From Ichthyophthirius multifiliis (lineage: Eukaryota > Ciliophora > Oligohymenophorea > Hymenostomatida), in the NCBI RefSeq assembly GCF_000220395.1, contig NW_004086173.1:48173-112172 (forward strand): DNA of 64,000 nt, written 5' to 3'. Of the stretch, positions 40,503 to 56,391 are shown in pieces. A program made the translations under genes and the position numbers. Each line of letters starts with the position of its first letter. Positions within the stretch are counted from its first letter, which is position 1. Below the pieces are notes generated by a model. That model was not told the DNA's origin. It did not search any database and saw only the letters and a program-made list of their open reading frames with translations.

Positions 40503-40538
<36 letters not shown>

Positions 40539-40540
<2 letters not shown>

Positions 40541-43500
40541 GGAAGATTTCGATAAAAAAAACAAAGATATTATTCCATAAGAGAACTAAGGGCTTGAAGC
40601 ATATTTATTATAAATAAAATTAATATCATTTAATGTATTATTTGTATTATTAAAAGAAGAAGAAGGCGAAAGTGTTTTAGTAATAATAAAAATAAAATAT
40701 ATATATATACATAATTATATATATTAAAAATCAATAAAGAACGTTTATTTTGCCACAGCTATGGATTATTTATAAATGCACTCTTTTCCGTTCCACTAGA
40801 AAATAACCCATATATGGAAAGCAACTGAATTTTTGCAAATAATATTTGATTTTTTTGATTTATTTGATTTAAATAAATATTTGCCTCGAATAAACTATGA
40901 TATATTTATCACATCAGTATATTTTTTAGATTTAATAATATTATTAATTATTCTCGATATAATATTCGTTTCTTATAGTTTTTCGAAAAAAAAATTCTCT
41001 ACAACCTGGCCTTTATCTATTCTCCGTTCAGTTGCCTCTTTATTAGTAACAGTCTTTTTTTTACCTATAACAGAAACCTTAGTATCTGTAATATAATGCT
41101 CAGTAAACGAAAATGGCATTTTAACATTAGATTCTTTCCCCGAAATCGAATGTTGGGTTGGTTGGCATCTTTTTCATGCCCTAATATCTTCCATTTTTAA
41201 TCTTTTATTTATGCTTCTAAGTACTATAGTAGCCTTGACATATTTTCAGCCAAAACAAACTAGCGAAGATAGAACTGCTAGGTAAGATTCGAAAGGTGAA
41301 GTGGCCTTTATTTTAAATAAAGTACTTTGCTAAATCCTATTTTCCTTTATTCCTCAAGGAAATGACTGGTTTTTAGTACTTTTAGTATTTTCATTAAGTT
41401 TAGCCTTACATTGGGTTTATAATATGGAAGATCCTTATTATGATCAAGAGGTAGGCCTTTTTTATAAAATTGTGACTACTTACTATCTATGGACTAATAC
41501 GAATTTACTCACTAGTTAAATTTTATAAGGAATGTAGTTTAACGGGGGACTTATTTCATGGCTTATTGGACTTCCGTTTATAGTGATGATTATGCTCACT
41601 ACTAAAAAAAGTCGAATAGACACTTTAATAAGAAGTTAAATGAAATTCAGATCGGGGGAATAAATTTAAGGACATTTAAGATATGTACTTTAATTAATTG
41701 AGGATTAAAAAAAAGACAAAAATGCATATATGTTACTTATTGGTTATGTTGAAAAACATAAAGAAACCTGCCAGGAAGAAGACTGTCCTTTAAAATAAAA
41801 AAGATCAAAAAAAAGAAACTAATAAGAAACTGAAATGGAAGAAACTTGCCGAAATCTAATTAAGGAAATTGATAGAATTTTTTAAAATGGACTCAAGAAA
41901 TTTCCTAATTGTACTAAATTGAGAATTTCTTACGCTTTTTTTCTAATGGAAAGGTTTAAAAATAAAAGGGAAAAATCTTTCTAATAATTTAAAATCGCGG
42001 AAAAAACAAAGCCTTCGTTTGATGAATAATTCATTATATATAGATATAAGAAAATCCTAAATGAAAATCTGGATTAAATAAATGAAAACGATGATGAAGG
42101 TGAAAACGATATCGTAAAAATAATCGCGTTTGATTCCCATATATAATAATGTGAAGAATATATGAAATTATCTGCACAAATGCATAAGGAATTTTGGGCA
42201 GAATTAAAAGAGGAAAATCCTGCTCTTTTTAAATTAAATATAATAGGAAGTAAAATATCATAGGCTGTCCATGAGGCGAAATCACATTATCATGATATGT
42301 AGAAAATAAACAACAAAATACCTTAAACAATAAAGACTTTTGGAAAATACCTTATATACGTACTCAATGATAGGGAAAATGGGGAAATTTTAATCGAAAA
42401 AGCTAAAAATTTAGCATAATTAGATGAAAATAATGAAGATAAAGTCGAAAAAATACTCGATTTTAAAAACGAGCCGATTGCTTATTCTTTGGTTAAAAAT
42501 AAAAAGGGTGAAGTAGGCTAAATTGAGAATGTTAATTTAATTTTTTCGGTACTCTTTGGATATTAGAAAGAGGAAATTTAAGGGAAGCAAATTTAATTGA
42601 TTATACCTAATCTATATAGTGAAATTCATCAGTAGTTTATGTAAAGATATTTTGAGAATGTCTCCTTGGGAATATTTGACTCGAATTATATTAATGAGGA
42701 TTAATAAAAGTTTGGGAGGAGTAAAAATGGCTATCTTGTGGCACTTTTTTATAGAGTAAGTATACTTACAGATGATGCCTAGACCTTTTTAGTTAATTAT
42801 AATGCGGATACTTCGATAAAATAGACTTGTTATATCCTCACGGATAAATTTGGGTTGATAATGGATATTTCTACGTCAGTTATTCTTTTTTTCGGAATAG
42901 AAATAGCCCATGTGAAGAATAAATAAATTTTAATCGAAACTATAGTTTCTGATTGGTAAAGTGAGAAAAAATACTTTGAGAAAAACGGGAAAGATTTCCT
43001 ATACACATAAACGAACTAAGAAGGAAATCCTTAATAAACAGCATATAATTGCTAAATATAAAACCTGAAAATAGACATGGAATTATTAGAAAATAATGGG
43101 GATGAAAATACTATTTTAGATGAGAGTCAATATAAAAAAGAAATTATAGGATATCAATTTAAAATAGAAAAAACGGAAAAATCTAGTATGTAATAAACAG
43201 TCTTTTTTTCCAGATAAATTACTAGTTCTAATAATAGCAAAAAAATTAATAAAAATAGACTTTCAAGCGATAAAAATAATAATGGATTTTTCTCTAAATT
43301 ATCTTTAGAAGATAATAATAATTAATTCTTAGATAATAATCGTAAGTCTTTATTTGTTGATCCGGATAATATTTTGAATTGCAAAAATGATAATTTAACT
43401 AAATTTGTGCTTGATTTATATAAAATATAATAAGATTTTTAATAAAGTCAATTCGAGTCTTTTGGGAACTCTTAGAATTCTGTTGATTAGGAAGATGTTT

Positions 43501-45744
43501 TTAATATAAATCAATTTAAGGACTACGGGAAAGGCATTAGGCTTAAAAGATTATATAATAATAGATTAGAAAATATTATCGAAGACGACGATAAAGAAGA
43601 GATAACGGAAGATGAAGAAAATAGCGTATTTAAAAATTAAATAGGGGATAAATACGAAGATGCGGAAGATTATCATATTTTTAATTAATCTAATTCTACA
43701 GAAGTAATTAGGAAAGCCCTAAATACATAACATGATCATTAATTAATAAGCGCTTTTATTTATTTGTCGCTTTTTTGGACAATAATAATAATTGGATTAT
43801 CCCTTTTTATGTATTTCTTTAGTGTTTCAAGAATGGATAGTTATAAATTAGGAATAGATATAATATAAAGGATAAACTCAAGAATTTTCGAAATGAATAA
43901 ACTGGTTTCTTAAATTATAAATAAAGCAAATATTTCTATGGAAAAAAATAAAGAAATGCTTTTATAAAAATGGAGTTTAGAAAAAATAAACGAAAATATA
44001 AACTAGACTTGTATGTAAATTATTAACTTAAACAAATAATTAAATAACCTTTAATACGAGGATTTCTTCGATAAATTTAAAGACGAAAAAATCTAATTTA
44101 AAATCTACTTTAATTCCTCATTTTACAAAACAGATAGTATAGATATTGCAAATACTGTATTTACTTTTGCAAATATAGGAAATTCATTCGGAAAAGGAAA
44201 CATTTTATAAACTAATATATATTAAAGTGCTTAAGTAATTACTTTTTTGGTTAATTTTTTTAATTCTATATATAATAAACTGATCTAATAATCAGAATAT
44301 GCAGCTTCTAATATATTAGATAATATTTAATAGGTTGAAATAGAACTTATTTTAACTTTAATCGTGACTCTAATAATATGTATTTTTGCTGTAATTGTAT
44401 TCATAATAATAACTATTTTAATAAAAAATTAAAGGGAAAGTATACTTTTTTTATTTCTCGATATTCCCTAAAAACATATATATTATCTACATAAACATTG
44501 TGATAAATTTCTTTCAAGTTACATTTCAATTAGAGAATAAATGTAAAAAAGTCAAAATAAATAAGAAGGATTTGACACTTCAGACGAATCGGAAAACGGG
44601 GAAGAATTCGAATTAAAAAACTAATAAATAAACATTAAAAATAATAATAATAATGAAGAAGAAGACGATAATAATACTTTAGAAAAACAAATGAAAAAAA
44701 GAAAAAAAATCATTAAAAAATATAAAGCAAATAAATATAAAGGGGCAGAAGGTTATATTATTAGATATATTATAATTCTTTTTTTTACATTAATTTATTC
44801 TTGTATCAATTTTTATTCTATTTTTGACTAAAAAGCAACTATTAAATTCCTATGGCCATAGTATTATGAACATACTTTTATGTAAAATACTATTGCTTAT
44901 TATTTAAATGTTTAGAAAATTATGATTATTTAACCAGATTTTGATATTAATGGATAAAAAGTTACTATATAAGCACTTTCTAAATTAAAAGATTTACTAG
45001 GATATAATGGAAAACTTAAAGAAGTAAAATTTATTTATATAAGTATATATTTATATATCTTTTATTTTAGTTTAATTTATAATTATTATCTACTATGTAT
45101 TAATTTAGAGTTTAATATTTTAATATTTTTTATAAAAACCCATGTTAATTTATTGAAATTTAAGATAGAAATTAATGCGAGACTATAATTGAAGGAAATA
45201 TGAAAATAGGAATTAATAATGTAATTTAGCATTATTTTAATATTTTTAAAAGCAATATTATTGAATATTTAGAAAATAATAAATCTTAAATATATATGCT
45301 TTCAAATATTTAATTTATAGAATTAGGTATAAAATTAAATATATTTATATATATATATATCATTATATATTAAAAATAAAAAAGAAAACTCATTTTATAG
45401 TTATGTAAGACCGAGTTTTTAATATTTATTAAATTTTGAAATTTCTTTTATTTACGATAAACTTGATTCTGCGAAAAGTTTGTAAACTTCATTAGTTGCA
45501 ATATTTTCTGTTTTAATGTTTTTTGCCTATTTATTGTTTTGGTTACCTAAAATAAGTAGTTTAAAAACATAAGTATAAAAAATTTAATTGAATAAATATT
45601 TTGTATTTAATTATTTTAAATAAGTTAAATAGAACAATATAAATGATAAATATGATGCCTATTAATTTAATTAAAGAAAATATTAATATAAGAAGATTTG
45701 TAAAAGTTTTAATTAAATAAATGGATAAAACATCTTTAAAATGA
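40539..45744 (+). CDS. tmcB-like polytopic membrane protein with PAS domain
   Basis: MEDFDKKNKDIIPQEN at 40539 starts a protein of about 1650 residues. The N-terminal part (about 40900-41620) has at least six hydrophobic helices, such as LDLIILLIILDIIFVSYSF, ISSIFNLLFMLLSTIVALTY and ISWLIGLPFIVMIML. A soluble region follows with LFGYQKEEIQGKQIQLIIP near 42550-42610, the typical PAS block (GY..EE..G..I..L.P). Further membrane helices come near 43750-43810, 44340-44410 and 44765-44830, and a last helix TSLVAIFSVLMFFAYLLFWL near 45490-45545. Removal of an intron at 45573-45624 gives the tail RTIQMINMMPINLIKEN and MDKTSLK before TGA 45742-45744, as in ciliate and Dictyostelium tmcB-like proteins. 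Introns also lie near 40680-40760 and 45025-45410. These proteins are thought to sense or signal at the membrane. The ligand is unknown. Confidence 0.72.
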
Positions 45745-46197
45745 TTATAATTTTTAATAAAAAAAATAATTTGTATATTATTTGTATTCATTATTTTAAG
45801 AATTTCTTTTAGTCAAATAAAATTAATAAAAAAATAAATATCTTTTTATTTAAAAATAATATATAAATATATATTTATATATATATATATATATATATGT
45901 ATATAATTTTTTTATTTTTAAACTAAAATTAATAAATAGACATATTAATAATTTTTCTTTTATTTTATTATTTTTTTTATTGATTATAATATTAAAAAGT
46001 ATTATTTATATTATTATGAATATAATCATTTTCGAAATAAATAAAAAAAAATCATTTAAATTTTTAGAAAATTACATATATATTTAAAATAAAAGTATTT
46101 TTCTTTTTTTTATTATATATATAATATATAATTTATATTATTTATATTTCAAAATTATTAACATTTTTCGAAATATTTAAATATATTTTAATCAATA
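45745..46197. other. Intergenic between convergent genes
   Basis: About 450 bases of A+T with a TA tract near 45880-45898, between the TGA of the tmcB-like gene and the TGA of the minus-strand kinase. No feature is seen. Confidence 0.55.
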
Positions 46198-47076
46198 TCA
46201 ACTTTAAATATATTATTATTAAGGAGTACTTACTTATTAATAATCCTAAATATAAACTTAGCTATAAACAGGCTATTAAACAATCGAATTTCCGAAATCT
46301 TAATCATAAACCTAAACTGAATTAGAAACATTTTAAACAAGAGGTAAATATTAATAATGAATAGGTTAAACTTCTTAAATTTGAAAATTTTAAATATTTT
46401 CAGTTCTTAATGATTATTAAATAGGAATGTATTATTGAACTGGTTAAAGAAAAGTTGTTAAAACTGGCTAGCATAATTCTTAATATTAAGGTAAATTAAC
46501 TTCTTAGAATTAATTTTTAATAATATCCTAATATTAGGGTTAAAATATCACTAATTATTCTTATTAATTAGACTAGGAAGCATGTTAATAATCATCTAAA
46601 ATAGATTATTAAAAAGTTGCTTTGTTTTCAATATATTATACAGTATTAACTTTTTTTATAGAATCTTCAGGATTATTAAAATGATTCTTTTAATTATTAA
46701 TAAAAAAAATATGTAAAAAAAAATATTAAAATATAAATTAATAATATAAATATAAATATAAATATAAATATAAATATAAATATAAATATAAATATATATA
46801 TATATATATTATTTTTTTAATTATTTATTATATAAATTTGAATTTACATCATTAATATTTTTATTATTATTATTTATTATATTTTATTCATTTTATTATA
46901 TTTTTTAATTATTAATATTTTAAGATTATTTAGATTTATTTTCTTAATTATTATATTTAGTTATATCATTTATATCATAATATATTTTACTTTTTATTTT
47001 AATTGGAAAATCTTATGATTAATATTATTTTTAAATTAATGAAGCAATATTTTTTTATTAATTTTTCAAAAAAAAT

Positions 47077-47132
<56 letters not shown>

Positions 47133-48086
47133 TAAAATATAAGAATTATCTTCGATATTTTTTATTTCTACAAAAGATAATCTATCTATTATTCTTCTTC
47201 TTTCCATATTTTTTTATATATAAAAATCTAATTCTTAAAAATTATTTCTTTTTACTTCTTCTTAAATTAAACATAATTTAATACAATTTATTAAATTCTC
47301 AGAATATTTACTTTTTCCTATTTCTAATAATTCTTCCACTATTTACCATTTAATTATATAGTTTTCTCTATCATAACATAAATTACTTACATTTTTTAAA
47401 CTAAGGCATTCTAACATTACCATTCCTATAGAAAATACGCAACTCTTTTCATTTATTTTCGCTGAATTCCCGCTAAATTAACCTAATTCCGTCAATTATT
47501 AAGGTGATATGTAATATTCATTTAAATTTCCACTTTATATTAGAGAAAAAGCGCAATTTTTTTAAGCTCCAAACACCTCTCCTAATTTAACAAAGCCTTC
47601 TTCAGTCAACAGTATATTGTATGGTCTTATATCAGCATGAAATACATATTTTTGGCATAAATATGTACATACTTTAATCAATGAAATAAATAAATACCAT
47701 AATTCGTCTTCTCTAAAGTCTAAAGATACCTATTAACGAGATCTAATTTCCTAAGAAAGATCATAATGAAAATATTAATAAAGGAAAGTTATTTGATAAT
47801 GCTATGAACATAAATATTCCGAAGAATTTTTTGAGTTAAAATTTATTAATTTGACTAAATTAGGGTGATCTAAGAAAAACATAATTTTAGACATCTCAAC
47901 ATTCTATTCCCATAAAATTTCATCGAAATATGTTTTTTATATAAGTGCATATTAATCATCTGGATATTATTTAGATTATAGAAGTTTCATTTAACCATAT
48001 CTTATATCAGAATAATTAGAAATTATATCATAATCTTAATCTTCATATATTTTTCGATTTATTTAAAAAGAATTCTATTATCCCAT
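46198..48086 (-). CDS. Atypical protein kinase with Asn- and Gln-rich C-terminal tail
   Basis: MGQQNSFQINRKIYED at 48086 has a Gly2 context suited to N-myristoylation. Kinase lobe blocks follow: HPNLVKLINF (HPN(I/L)VKL), LYQYFHYDLSQEIRS, then the catalytic loop YVFHADIRPYNILLTEEGFV near 47610-47660 and KLGEVFGAQKN where DFG should be. YYISPQQL stands for the APE region and FSIGMVMLECLS for the F-helix. The usual catalytic-loop Lys is Arg, and the DFG Asp is missing, so metal binding is doubtful and it may be a pseudokinase. After the lobe comes a poly-Asn run (AAT repeat at 47082-47131). An intron runs from GTAAATTC (about 46850) to ATTAAAAG, with hexamer TATAAA repeats. The tail has many Gln, Pro, Tyr and Val (VLTTFLQPVQQYIPIQQ), with Gln mostly from TAA/TAG, and stops at TGA 46198-46200. 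Confidence 0.75.
47082..47131 (-). repeat. (AAT)n coding poly-Asn in the kinase tail
   Basis: Seen as ATT repeats on the plus strand, read as about 16 Asn codons on the minus strand, between DNSYIL and EFFLKNQQ. Confidence 0.7.
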
Positions 48087-48152
48087 TTTTATATTGGTTA
48101 TTTATAATATTTAATTAATTAATTATATAAAAAAATTATATATTTATATATA

Positions 48153-48197
<45 letters not shown>

Positions 48198-48215
48198 TTA
48201 TTTTAAATCATCCAC

Positions 48216-49391
48216 TCATTTATTAGAATATTAATTATATAAATTAAAAGCAATTCTTGTTAATTTTTCTATATCCATATCTGAAATATTTTACAATTTA
48301 ATTAAAATTTCTCCATAATTTTTCTATATAAGTTCATCTCTATTAATATATAGTATAGCTACACATATATAATTCACAAATTCGACAATATTGTCTGTTA
48401 AAATAAGTGAATCCCATATCTATAAAGCCTAAAAATACTAAAAATCTTGACAAAAAAACACTAACATCCATCTTAAACAATAACATTTTGGGTCTATGTT
48501 TAATTTTTTGAAATGATTATATAAATTATTATCTACTTTTCTAAATAAATCTAAAAACTTCTCTAATATATGTTTCTAATGATCACTTTAAGACTCATAT
48601 ACGTTAAACATTGGTTTTATTTTACTCATTATTATCGAAAAGCAATAAAATGAATCACTTTCTGCTTTATATTTTAAATATTCTTATTATTCACTATTAA
48701 AACACTAAAAAATTAAACCTATTATTTCATTCATACCTTAAACATAGCCTAATTAAGGGTTAAGTTTTGTAAATAAAAATAGAATTCTTGTAATAATATC
48801 CTAATATGTTTCCTCGTTTTCATTTTTTTTAGCTAAGTTGGCTATTTGTCCATTATAAAGTTTAATTTTTTCACACTTTTATTAATAATATTCCCTTCTA
48901 GTTCTTGAAGTATCTTTTTATATTTTTTTCCATAATTCTAAATCTTAAAAATGGTTATTCCATGAGGAAGAATGTTTCCTATTTAAAGGGTGATCTTAGC
49001 AACTTAAAAAAGTGATTTATTTAAAATTATTATTGTTTTGTGAAAAATCCTCCTATTATTATTAATCTTTTCCCTTTTTTATTTTCTAAACTATATATTC
49101 ATCAACTAATTATTCATAGTGTTTTGTATTATTTTCTAGTATTTAAATCCATAATTTACGGTTTTAAGGTAAGTAATTTAATAAAATTCGCCATAATAAA
49201 CTACGAGCAGAATCGGGAATTATTCTTTTTTAATGAATAAATTATATTAGTTCTTTTAATTTTATTTAGTCAGAATTTAAACAGTTGATTATTGTTTGGT
49301 ATTATTAAATTGTGTTTTGGTCGAAATTCTTCTCGTCTTTATAAAAATATTTGTATAAAAAAAGATCTTCTATTTATTTTTATTTATCCAT
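48216..49391 (-). CDS. TBC1D13: TBC-domain Rab GTPase-activating protein, TBC1D13 type
   Basis: TBC proteins speed GTP hydrolysis by Rab GTPases. ATG at 49391 gives MDKQKQIEDLFLYKYF. Then IIPDSARSLLWRILLNYLP (the RxLLWKILLNYLP block) and, after an intron near 49000-49080, SSSWNNHFQDLELWKKIQKD with the catalytic Arg in DTSRT. The Gln finger is intact in LNPQLGYVQGMNEIIG. The C-terminal blocks SDSFYCFSIIMSKI, LKKLNIDPKCY-type sequence (NIDPKCYCLRWMLVFFCQDF) and LQIWDSLILTDN match TBC1D13 closely. It stops NLYNQYSNK at TGA 48216-48218. About 360 residues, close to the animal protein. The exact phase of the intron near 49040 was not settled. It lies 129 bases upstream of the kinase gene on the same strand. 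Confidence 0.9.
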
Positions 49392-49625
49392 TTTATTATA
49401 TATAAATATTTTTTTTTTATTTATAAATATTTTTTATTTTTTGTTAATTTTTTTTTTTTTTTAAATATATAATAATTTATATTTATATAAAGATTTATTG
49501 ATTTGTATTTTTTATTATAAAAAAATATATTTATTTTATAACTTAATAATAAAAATATATGTATTTTTATTTACTTCTTATTTGTTTTTTATTAATTTAA
49601 ATTTATTACATATATTTAAAATAAA

Positions 49626-50756
49626 ATGGAATAATAATAATATATATTAAAAAAAAACAAATATAAAGAAGATATAGAAAAGTTAAACAAAGAAATCGAA
49701 TTACAATAAAAAGACTAATATCTTTAATATAATATAATAAAACCAAAAGAAATAAAAGAAAACTTAACAAATTCGAAATCATAAGGACAAAGGTTTTTAA
49801 AAATAGGCTAAAGTTCACTCTAAAAAAACAACCAAATATGTTAACCATTAAATATTTCGAATAATTTAAAAAGTTTATAAATAACAAAACTACCAAAGGA
49901 TGATTAAATACATTTCGAAATTTTAAATGCATTTATAGACGAATACTTGATCCTAAAATACGTTGATTTAATAAATAATGATACCGATATTTTTTATCTT
50001 CATACTAATTTCGATAATATATACAATTAAAGTATATTAGAATAAATATAATAAGATTAAAAAAAATAAGATTAAATTATATACAATAATATATCTAACA
50101 ATGTCAATACAAGTAAAAGAAAATCAACTATAGGAAGTTATTATTTAAATTCAAGTCAATTTTAAAGTAAATATACTGATGTTTCCTATTTATCTTATGA
50201 TTCGAATAATTTTTTATCAAGATTAAGTTCTAATTCGAACGCAATAATAAATAAAAATAAACCTTTTATACAATAAATGAATTTTAATATATTAAATTCT
50301 TGTTTTTAAAATAATAATTAATAAGCTAAAACTGTTTTTTATAGAATTTATATAGAAACAAAATTCAAACAAAACATAGAAATTGGTTTTGCCTAAATTT
50401 AATTTAGTTAAATTAATGTTAACCCTAATATAGAACTAAAAAGTGGTTTTATTAAGAAATTATATGTTTCTAGAATATATAGAAAACTTAATTACATGAA
50501 TTTTATATGTATTAAGGTTTTTAGGTTTTTGTTTTAATAATATTCTAATTTAGAAAAAATAAATATGACTATATGTGATTATTTATAAGATTATTTAAAA
50601 TTTTTATAGTCTATAGGCTTTAAATTAGCTAACGTCAGAATTGGAATATGTAATGAATTAAAAAATATAAATTTAGCTTTAAAGAAATAAGACTTTTTAT
50701 AAATTTATAATCATATTATAAATAATATTAATATTGTAGATAAACCGGGTATTTGA
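49626..50756 (+). CDS. Hypothetical protein with possible GNAT-like C-terminal fold
   Basis: A single open frame of 376 residues, from MEQQQYILKKNKYKED to NIVDKPGI at TGA 50754-50756, with no intron. Residues 1-45 are charged coiled coil. The middle is low in complexity, with Ser, Asn and Gln (NTSKRKSTIGSYYLNSSQ). The last 140 residues are compact: KTVFYRIYIETKFKQNIEIG, GFIKKLYVSRIYRKLNYMNF, then CDYLQDYLKFLQSIGFKLAN. The order 'I..LYV...YR...' followed by a helix and then 'fl.siGFk' is like the acetyl-CoA-binding half of GNAT acetyltransferases. The key (Q/R)xxGxG loop is not plainly there, so this is only a suggestion. Confidence 0.7.
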
Positions 50757-51089
50757 ATTATTTTTAAGAAAAAAAAAAAAAAATTAATAAAAATATAAAA
50801 AAATTATATTTAAAAATTTGAGGATTTTTTTCTTTTTATAGATTGTAAATTTTTTTAAAAAAAAAAAAAAGAAAAAAAAGTAAAATATACATTTATATTA
50901 ATATTTTTAGTTTTTTGACTTAAATAATTTATTTATATAAATAAATTTGTATTTTAATTATTTATATTATTTAATTCATTCAAATATATTTATATATAAT
51001 TAAAAAAAAAAAAAAATTAAATTCTAAATAAAGATAATAAGAAAAAATTTAACAATAAAAAAAAAATTCTAAACAATCATTAAATAAAA
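50757..51089. other. Intergenic between convergent genes
   Basis: About 330 bases with A-runs of 13-14 near 50771, 50856 and 51002. No feature is seen. Confidence 0.55.
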
Positions 51090-54146
<3,057 letters not shown>

Positions 54147-54386
54147 TTTATTTATAATTATTATATTTTTTCTTGTTTTTTTTTCCTATTTTATTATTGA
54201 TTAATTTTTATTTTATTATTATTATTTATTATATATATTTTTTTATGAATATATATATTTTGTTTTTTAAATTATAAATTATTAAATAAAAAAATATTGT
54301 TTTCATTTTTATTTTAAATAATTTATAATGTTATTTTTTTTTTATAAAAAAAAAAAATTATTATATATATAAATAAAGATATATAT

Positions 54387-54435
<49 letters not shown>

Positions 54436-54723
54436 TTTTATTTTAATATTATTTTTTATATATATTTTAAATATTTTCTTTTATAATTTACTTAATTTTT
54501 ATTTTCTTTATAAAATTTTTATTTATTCTATATAATTTTCTTTATACCATATATTTTTTTATTTCTTAATTTCATCTTAAAATTTTATTAAAAACATAAT
54601 ATAAAAATTATTTATTGTTTAAATTTTTTTATAAAAATATGAGTTTAATATTATAATTTTTTATTATAAATTATTTATATAATAATATATTTTTACTTTA
54701 TTTTTGTTTAAAAATTATTATAA
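54147..54723. other. Intergenic between divergent genes
   Basis: About 580 bases of A+T with TA tracts (54385-54425), carrying the upstream flanks of the aconitase and the second atypical kinase. No motif is recognised. Confidence 0.55.
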
Positions 54724-56007
54724 ATGGGTGCTTCTTAAATATAAAATCCTTAAATAATTTATTTTTTATATTAATAAGATAATATAAACTAATAAATATC
54801 TTATATAGATTAAAATAGCATCGATTAATATTTATTAAAATCTCACTCAATTTAATATACAAACTTAGTTTTGTTTGAAAAATAATTTTAAATCTAACAA
54901 CTATATTAATAATTTCAAGCCAAAACAAAATAACTTCAAAATATAATTCATAATAATTTAATAAACATAGAAATATTTTATAACGAAAATTTAAACAAAA
55001 TCTAAATTTTAACTAAAGACTATTAAAATACACTATCTAATATGACATAATAAATTTCAAATAATGAAAAATATATAAAAGAAACAGATATTTTATTTTA
55101 TTTCTAAAGTATAATAAATGCTCTTTAAAAATTACACGAAAATTAATTATTTCATGGAGATATAAGACCTGAGACAATATATCTTGATGAAAACAATTCT
55201 ATTAAACTTTCTCTTTTATAATGTCAAGAAAAATATCCTTTTTCAAATTATAATTAGGCCATATATTATATAATAAATAATCAATAAACATAAATTATAA
55301 AAAACAATTTTTTATTATCTCCCGAATAAATAGTAAATTTGAAAAATATGGAAAAAAAATCTAAAAATGATATAAAAACTGACATTTTTAGCTTAGGAAT
55401 ACTCATATTACAAATAATATTTAACTGTAAAAATATATATTATATAAATCATTAAAAAAACTCATTATGCATAAATTTCTCTTTAACATTTTCCTATTTA
55501 TAATAAATTAAAAATATATATTCACCTTAACTATGCTTTTTAATTTCCTCATGTTTACAAATTTAATATAATAAAAGACCCGATATATATCAAATACAAA
55601 AAATTTTAGATGAAATTAAATGTGGTAAAAACTATTATTAAACAATTATATAAAAGGAATATTTATAAAATTCAGAAGTAAGTAAATTTTCTTAAATAAG
55701 TAAATTTTCTTAAATGGAAGAAGTACATTATTACGGTTAAAAATAGATTATTGTAAATAGTATATATGATTAAGGAAAATCAGTAAATTTATCAGTTTGT
55801 TCATCTCCAAATAAATAGGTTAAAACTATAACTTTGCTAAATAATTCTAAAAAAGATAATATAAAAATATAGGAATGGAATGAAATTTAAAATGATAATA
55901 ATAATAATTAAATTTTATAAGAAAAATAGGATATTTATAAAAAAAAAAAAAAAAATTTTATTAGTTAGATACTTAATCCAAAAAAAAAAATATAGATAAA
56001 TTTTTGA
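54724..56007 (+). CDS. Atypical protein kinase (HGDIRP type)
   Basis: An intronless frame of 427 codons, from MGASQIQNPQIIYFLYQ to KKKIQINF at TGA 56005-56007. Kinase C-lobe blocks are clear: YFQSIINALQKLHENQLF, then HGDIRPETIYLDENN (about 55155-55200), then KLSLLQCQEK in place of DFG, FLLSPEQIV in place of APE, KTDIFSLGILILQIIFN (the DxWSxG helix), and CLQIQYNKRPDIYQIQ (the ..RP.. helix). The N-lobe is weak: no GxGxxG is seen, and no certain VAIK Lys. It shares the H-[AG]-D-I-R-P loop and the lost DFG with the kinase at 46198-48086, so they look like members of one family. A KFSQ-type 18-base direct repeat is in the tail. Likely a pseudokinase or a kinase with unusual metal binding. Confidence 0.75.
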
Positions 56008-56391
56008 CATAAAAATAAATTAAAGTAATATTTAAAAAATTAATTTCAAAATATTGTAAATTCATTATATTATGAGATTATAAATTAATTATGTCTTAGA
56101 ATGTTTCATTTAAAAATATATATGTATTTTTTAAAAATAATAATAATAATAATAATACTTTATAAAAAATATATTTTTATAATAGAAATTATATATTATT
56201 TAGTAAAATATAAAAAAAATATATATATGAATATAAATATAAAATTATATATTATTTATTTATTGTAAAATTATTATTTATATATATATATGATTATATA
56301 AATATATATTTTATTAAAGATATTTATATTTAATTATCGTTTTTAAATTTATCAAAAAAAAAAAATTTTTATTTCTAAAATTTTATTTTTT
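56008..56391. other. Intergenic between convergent genes
   Basis: About 380 bases of A+T between the second kinase and the end of the adaptin-appendage gene. No feature is seen. Confidence 0.55.

Larger units (their letters stand above)
38831..40538. other. A+T-rich intergenic stretch with one doubtful minus-strand gene
   Basis: About 1.7 kb of long T and A runs (for example 39040-39060, 39131-39150) and (TA)n at 40430-40472, just upstream of the tmcB-like gene. Apart from the doubtful minus-strand frame listed separately, no coding signal is seen. Confidence 0.5.

Noticed and set aside
46150-46690. Plus-strand gene with a TM-like end and an in-frame TGA (candidate 21-base intron or selenocysteine)
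   Set aside because: The minus strand of the same region is open without TGA and continues the kinase gene in frame with richer codon use, so the plus-strand reading is a mirror of it.
47003-47281. Plus-strand frame with a long Tyr run
   Set aside because: It is the complement of the AAT (Asn) repeat and flanks of the minus-strand kinase gene.
55680-55720. 18-base direct repeat (AGTAAATTTTCTTAAAT) as a mobile or regulatory element
   Set aside because: It lies in frame in the second kinase tail and encodes KFSQ twice, so it is a small in-gene duplication.
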